Shown here: positions 5,976 to 7,546 of the stretch, piece by piece
How positions within the stretch are numbered: position 1 is the first letter of the stretch
How the letters are laid out: every line of letters begins with the position of its first letter
From: an uncultured Desulfurellaceae bacterium
Lineage (GTDB): Bacteria > Campylobacterota_A > Desulfurellia > Desulfurellales > Hippeaceae
Assembly: GCA_913056505.1 (NCBI GenBank)
Contig: CAJXLZ010000045.1
Span: 1 to 7,546, forward strand
DNA: 7,546 nt
Direction: 5' to 3'
Notes under the pieces: generated by a model
The model's input: only the letters and a program-made list of their open reading frames with translations
The model's database searches: none
What the model was told of the DNA's origin: nothing
Made by a program: the position numbers and the translations under genes

Positions 5976-7195
5976 TATTTCACCTCATCTAAAAAAGCTT
6001 CCAAACTATACTCACTCTGTTTTGATTCAAACAGATTCTTAACCATAACTTTTCTATTATTTTTCTCGTTTTCGCCTATTATAACAGCAAATTCGGCATT
6101 CATTCTATTTGCTCTTTTCATCATACTCTTCAAACTTCTCCTTTCATATTCAACGTACACCTTTTTGCCTATGCCTCTCAGCTTATTTGCTATCTGCACA
6201 GCATATTCATCCACATCCAAGTTAGCAATATAAAAATCTATTCTGTTCTTTGGATAATCCTCTATAAGCTCTATCAGTCTTTCCTCTCCAGCCGCAAAAC
6301 CAACGCCCGATGTAGATTTTCCACCCAACTGCTCGACTAGATTATCATACCTACCACCAGCAGATACTGTTCCCTGAGCCCCCAGTTTATCGGTAATGAT
6401 TTCAAAAACAAATTTTGTATAGTAATCAAGCCCTCTAACCAACATAGGATTTTCTATAAAATCTACACCAAAGTCGGTAAGTTTTTCTTTAACAACATCG
6501 TAATGTGATCTGCAAGTCTCGCATGCAAATGATGTAATTTTGGGTGCGCCCTTGGCAATCAACCTGCAATGTTCATTCTTGCAATCCAATATTCTTAAAG
6601 GATTTCTATATAACCGCTTTTGACAGTCCTCGCATAGCTGAGACCTATATTCTTCAAAATAACTTTTGAGCGCATCCATATAGTTTGGTCGACACATATC
6701 ACAACCTATGTTGTTTATCTCTATGCGCACATTGTTAATGCCTAAGTTATTCAAAAGCGCCTTGTTAATATAAACAACTTCTGCATCAATAGCAGGTTCA
6801 TCTATGCCAAAAACCTCAATACCTATCTGATGAAATTGCCTCAACCTACCCTTTTGAGGCCTCTCATATCTGAACATCGGACCTATGTAATAATACTTTT
6901 TAAACGATGACAGTTCCAAATGGTTGTCTATATAAGCCCTGACTACGCCTGCAGTGCCTTCGGGTCTCATCGTTATAGACTCATTATTCTTATCCAAGAA
7001 TGTATACATCTCTTTCTCAACTATATCCGTCGTTTCACCCACGCTTCTTTTAAATAGCTGAGTTTTTTCTAATATGGGCGTTCTGATTTCCCTAAAGCCA
7101 AACGATTCTATTGTGTTTCTTGCTGTAGTCTCCAAAAATTGCCATTTATCTATATTATCTGGAAGTATATCCTTAAAACCCCTTAAAATTTCCAC
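5975..7195 (-). CDS. hisS: Histidyl-tRNA synthetase
   Basis: This cytoplasmic class IIa synthetase joins histidine to tRNA(His). The predicted length of 406 aa is typical of short bacterial HisRS. RGFKDILP stands at the N-terminus, TMRPEGTAGVVRAY at about 75-88, and motif 2 (FRYERPQKGRLRQFHQIGIEVFG) at about 108-130. The histidine-specific LVRGLDYYT is at 252-260, motif 3 (GVGFAAGEERL) at 297-307, and an anticodon-binding domain fills the last 90 residues. The insertion (about 165-228) has eight cysteines as CX2C, CX2C, CX4C and CX2C, a probable zinc site familiar from deltaproteobacterial HisRS. The frame is open upstream to 7216, but GGAAAGGAG followed by six bases and GTG at 7193-7195 gives the start MEILRGFKDI, which fits the family better than the longer MTGKECEVE form. 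It is the first gene of the hisS-aspS operon. Confidence 0.96.
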   Translation of the reverse strand: MEILRGFKDILPDNIDKWQFLETTARNTIESFGFREIRTPILEKTQLFKRSVGETTDIVEKEMYTFLDKNNESITMRPEGTAGVVRAYIDNHLELSSFKKYYYIGPMFRYERPQKGRLRQFHQIGIEVFGIDEPAIDAEVVYINKALLNNLGINNVRIEINNIGCDMCRPNYMDALKSYFEEYRSQLCEDCQKRLYRNPLRILDCKNEHCRLIAKGAPKITSFACETCRSHYDVVKEKLTDFGVDFIENPMLVRGLDYYTKFVFEIITDKLGAQGTVSAGGRYDNLVEQLGGKSTSGVGFAAGEERLIELIEDYPKNRIDFYIANLDVDEYAVQIANKLRGIGKKVYVEYERRSLKSMMKRANRMNAEFAVIIGENEKNNRKVMVKNLFESKQSEYSLEAFLDEVK

Positions 7196-7201
7196 TTCAC
7201 A

Positions 7202-7210
7202 CTCCTTTCC
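7202..7210 (-). promoter_or_regulatory. Ribosome binding site that sets the hisS GTG start
   Basis: GGAAAGGAG on the minus strand lies six bases before GTG at 7193-7195. The more upstream in-frame GTG (7214-7216) would place this site inside the coding sequence, so the downstream GTG is preferred. Confidence 0.7.
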
Positions 7211-7222
7211 TGTCACCGATTG

Positions 7223-7250
7223 AGTATGAATATATAGTCTATTTTGTCAA
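7223..7250 (-). promoter_or_regulatory. Sigma70-type promoter for hisS-aspS
   Basis: On the minus strand a perfect TTGACA (7245-7250) is followed by 16 bases and CATACT (7223-7228), four of six consensus -10 bases. Transcription would start near 7216, leaving a leader of about 20 bases, too short for a T-box or attenuator. Confidence 0.6.
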
Positions 7251-7276
7251 GAAAAACAGATATCTTTGGTGTAATT

Positions 7277-7292
7277 CAAATAGCGCTATTTG
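7277..7292. repeat. Perfect 16-bp palindrome upstream of the hisS promoter
   Basis: CAAATAGC is followed directly by GCTATTTG, a perfect dyad with no spacer. It lies about 27 bases upstream of the hisS -35 box and about 40 bases past the stop of the preceding gene. It could be a protein-binding site, or a six-base-pair RNA stem with a GCGC loop. No T-run follows on the minus strand, so it is not a standard terminator. Confidence 0.35.
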
Positions 7293-7329
7293 TTATTATA
7301 ATATTCAAAACTATGGTTATAAATAAAAC

Positions 7330-7546
7330 CTATTTTTTACCTTTCATGCTCCAGCCATAGTTGCCGTATCTATCAAATAAACCTATCACACCGTAATTTT
7401 CTTCATCAGGCTGAAGCGTAGCCACCCGATTGCCGTATTTGTTATATATATCAAGCTGTCCTTTTCCTTCAACACTGGCTAAATCAGCTACAGGTTTTCC
7501 TTCCTTGTTACCTATGATAAGTATTCCTTCTCCTCTAAAACCGCTT
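7330..7546 (-). CDS. C-terminal part of an unidentified beta-repeat protein (5' end outside window)
   Basis: The frame is open from the right edge and ends in TAG at 7330-7332, giving 71 visible residues. They contain about three short repeats with the pattern hydrophobic-x-hydrophobic-[YFG]-[ND]-[KR]-x-G-x-x-V-A-x-L: IIGNKEGKPVADL, IYNKYGNRVATL and LFDRYGNYGWSM, spaced about 23 residues apart. Such Gly-rich strand-turn-strand units suggest a beta-solenoid or beta-propeller-like tail. No catalytic motif is visible, and the family and cellular location cannot be named. The protein ends in a basic GKK. The gene is on the same strand as hisS, 134 bases before its start codon, but hisS has its own promoter, so a shared job need not follow. 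Confidence 0.7.
   Translation of the reverse strand, partial: SGFRGEGILIIGNKEGKPVADLASVEGKGQLDIYNKYGNRVATLQPDEENYGVIGLFDRYGNYGWSMKGKK

Noticed and set aside
7196..7329. T-box or attenuator leader for hisS
   Set aside because: The predicted leader is only about 20 bases, with no specifier or antiterminator structure.

Overview
The window comes from an AT-rich bacterium. The best guess is a lineage near Campylobacterota, Desulfurellales or former deltaproteobacterial groups (for example Hippea or Desulfurella relatives). This is an inference from three things: a Campylobacter-like PseG, a histidyl-tRNA synthetase with the eight-cysteine insertion familiar from deltaproteobacteria, and the hisS-aspS gene pair. 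It was not tested by any search. All protein genes lie on the minus strand; one tRNA lies on the plus strand.

Layout, low to high coordinates. (1) 1-1485: the end of a sugar-modification module, with pseG (pseudaminic acid pathway) followed by a formyltransferase-like gene that runs off the left edge. The two overlap as ATGA, so they are probably translationally coupled. (2) 1486-1959: no intact gene. It holds the frameshifted C-terminal end of an IS-type DDE transposase, a short orphan reading-frame tail and a 108-bp palindromic MITE-like element. This scar separates the sugar genes from the rest and probably explains why no other pse gene lies upstream of pseG. (3) 1960-3798: a monovalent cation:proton antiporter of the CPA2/Kef type, with a C-terminal NAD-binding RCK (TrkA-N/TrkA-C) module. 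(4) 3799-4104: a divergent control region with a good sigma70-type promoter for each side. (5) 4105-4179: tRNA-Val(CAC), pointing head-on into the end of aspS only 8 bases away. (6) 4188-7195: a translation operon, hisS then aspS, joined by a one-base TAATG overlap, with its own promoter. AspS carries the sequence marks of a non-discriminating AspRS, which implies the indirect Asp-tRNA(Asn)/GatCAB route to Asn-tRNA. (7) 7330-7546: the C-terminal end of an unidentified protein built of short beta-type repeats.

Most of the window is ordinary housekeeping. No clearly new defence or mobile system was seen. The points most worth checking are the IS/MITE scar at the pse module boundary, the altered active-site position in the formyltransferase, the predicted non-discriminating AspRS, and the single-Asp ion-site motif in the antiporter.
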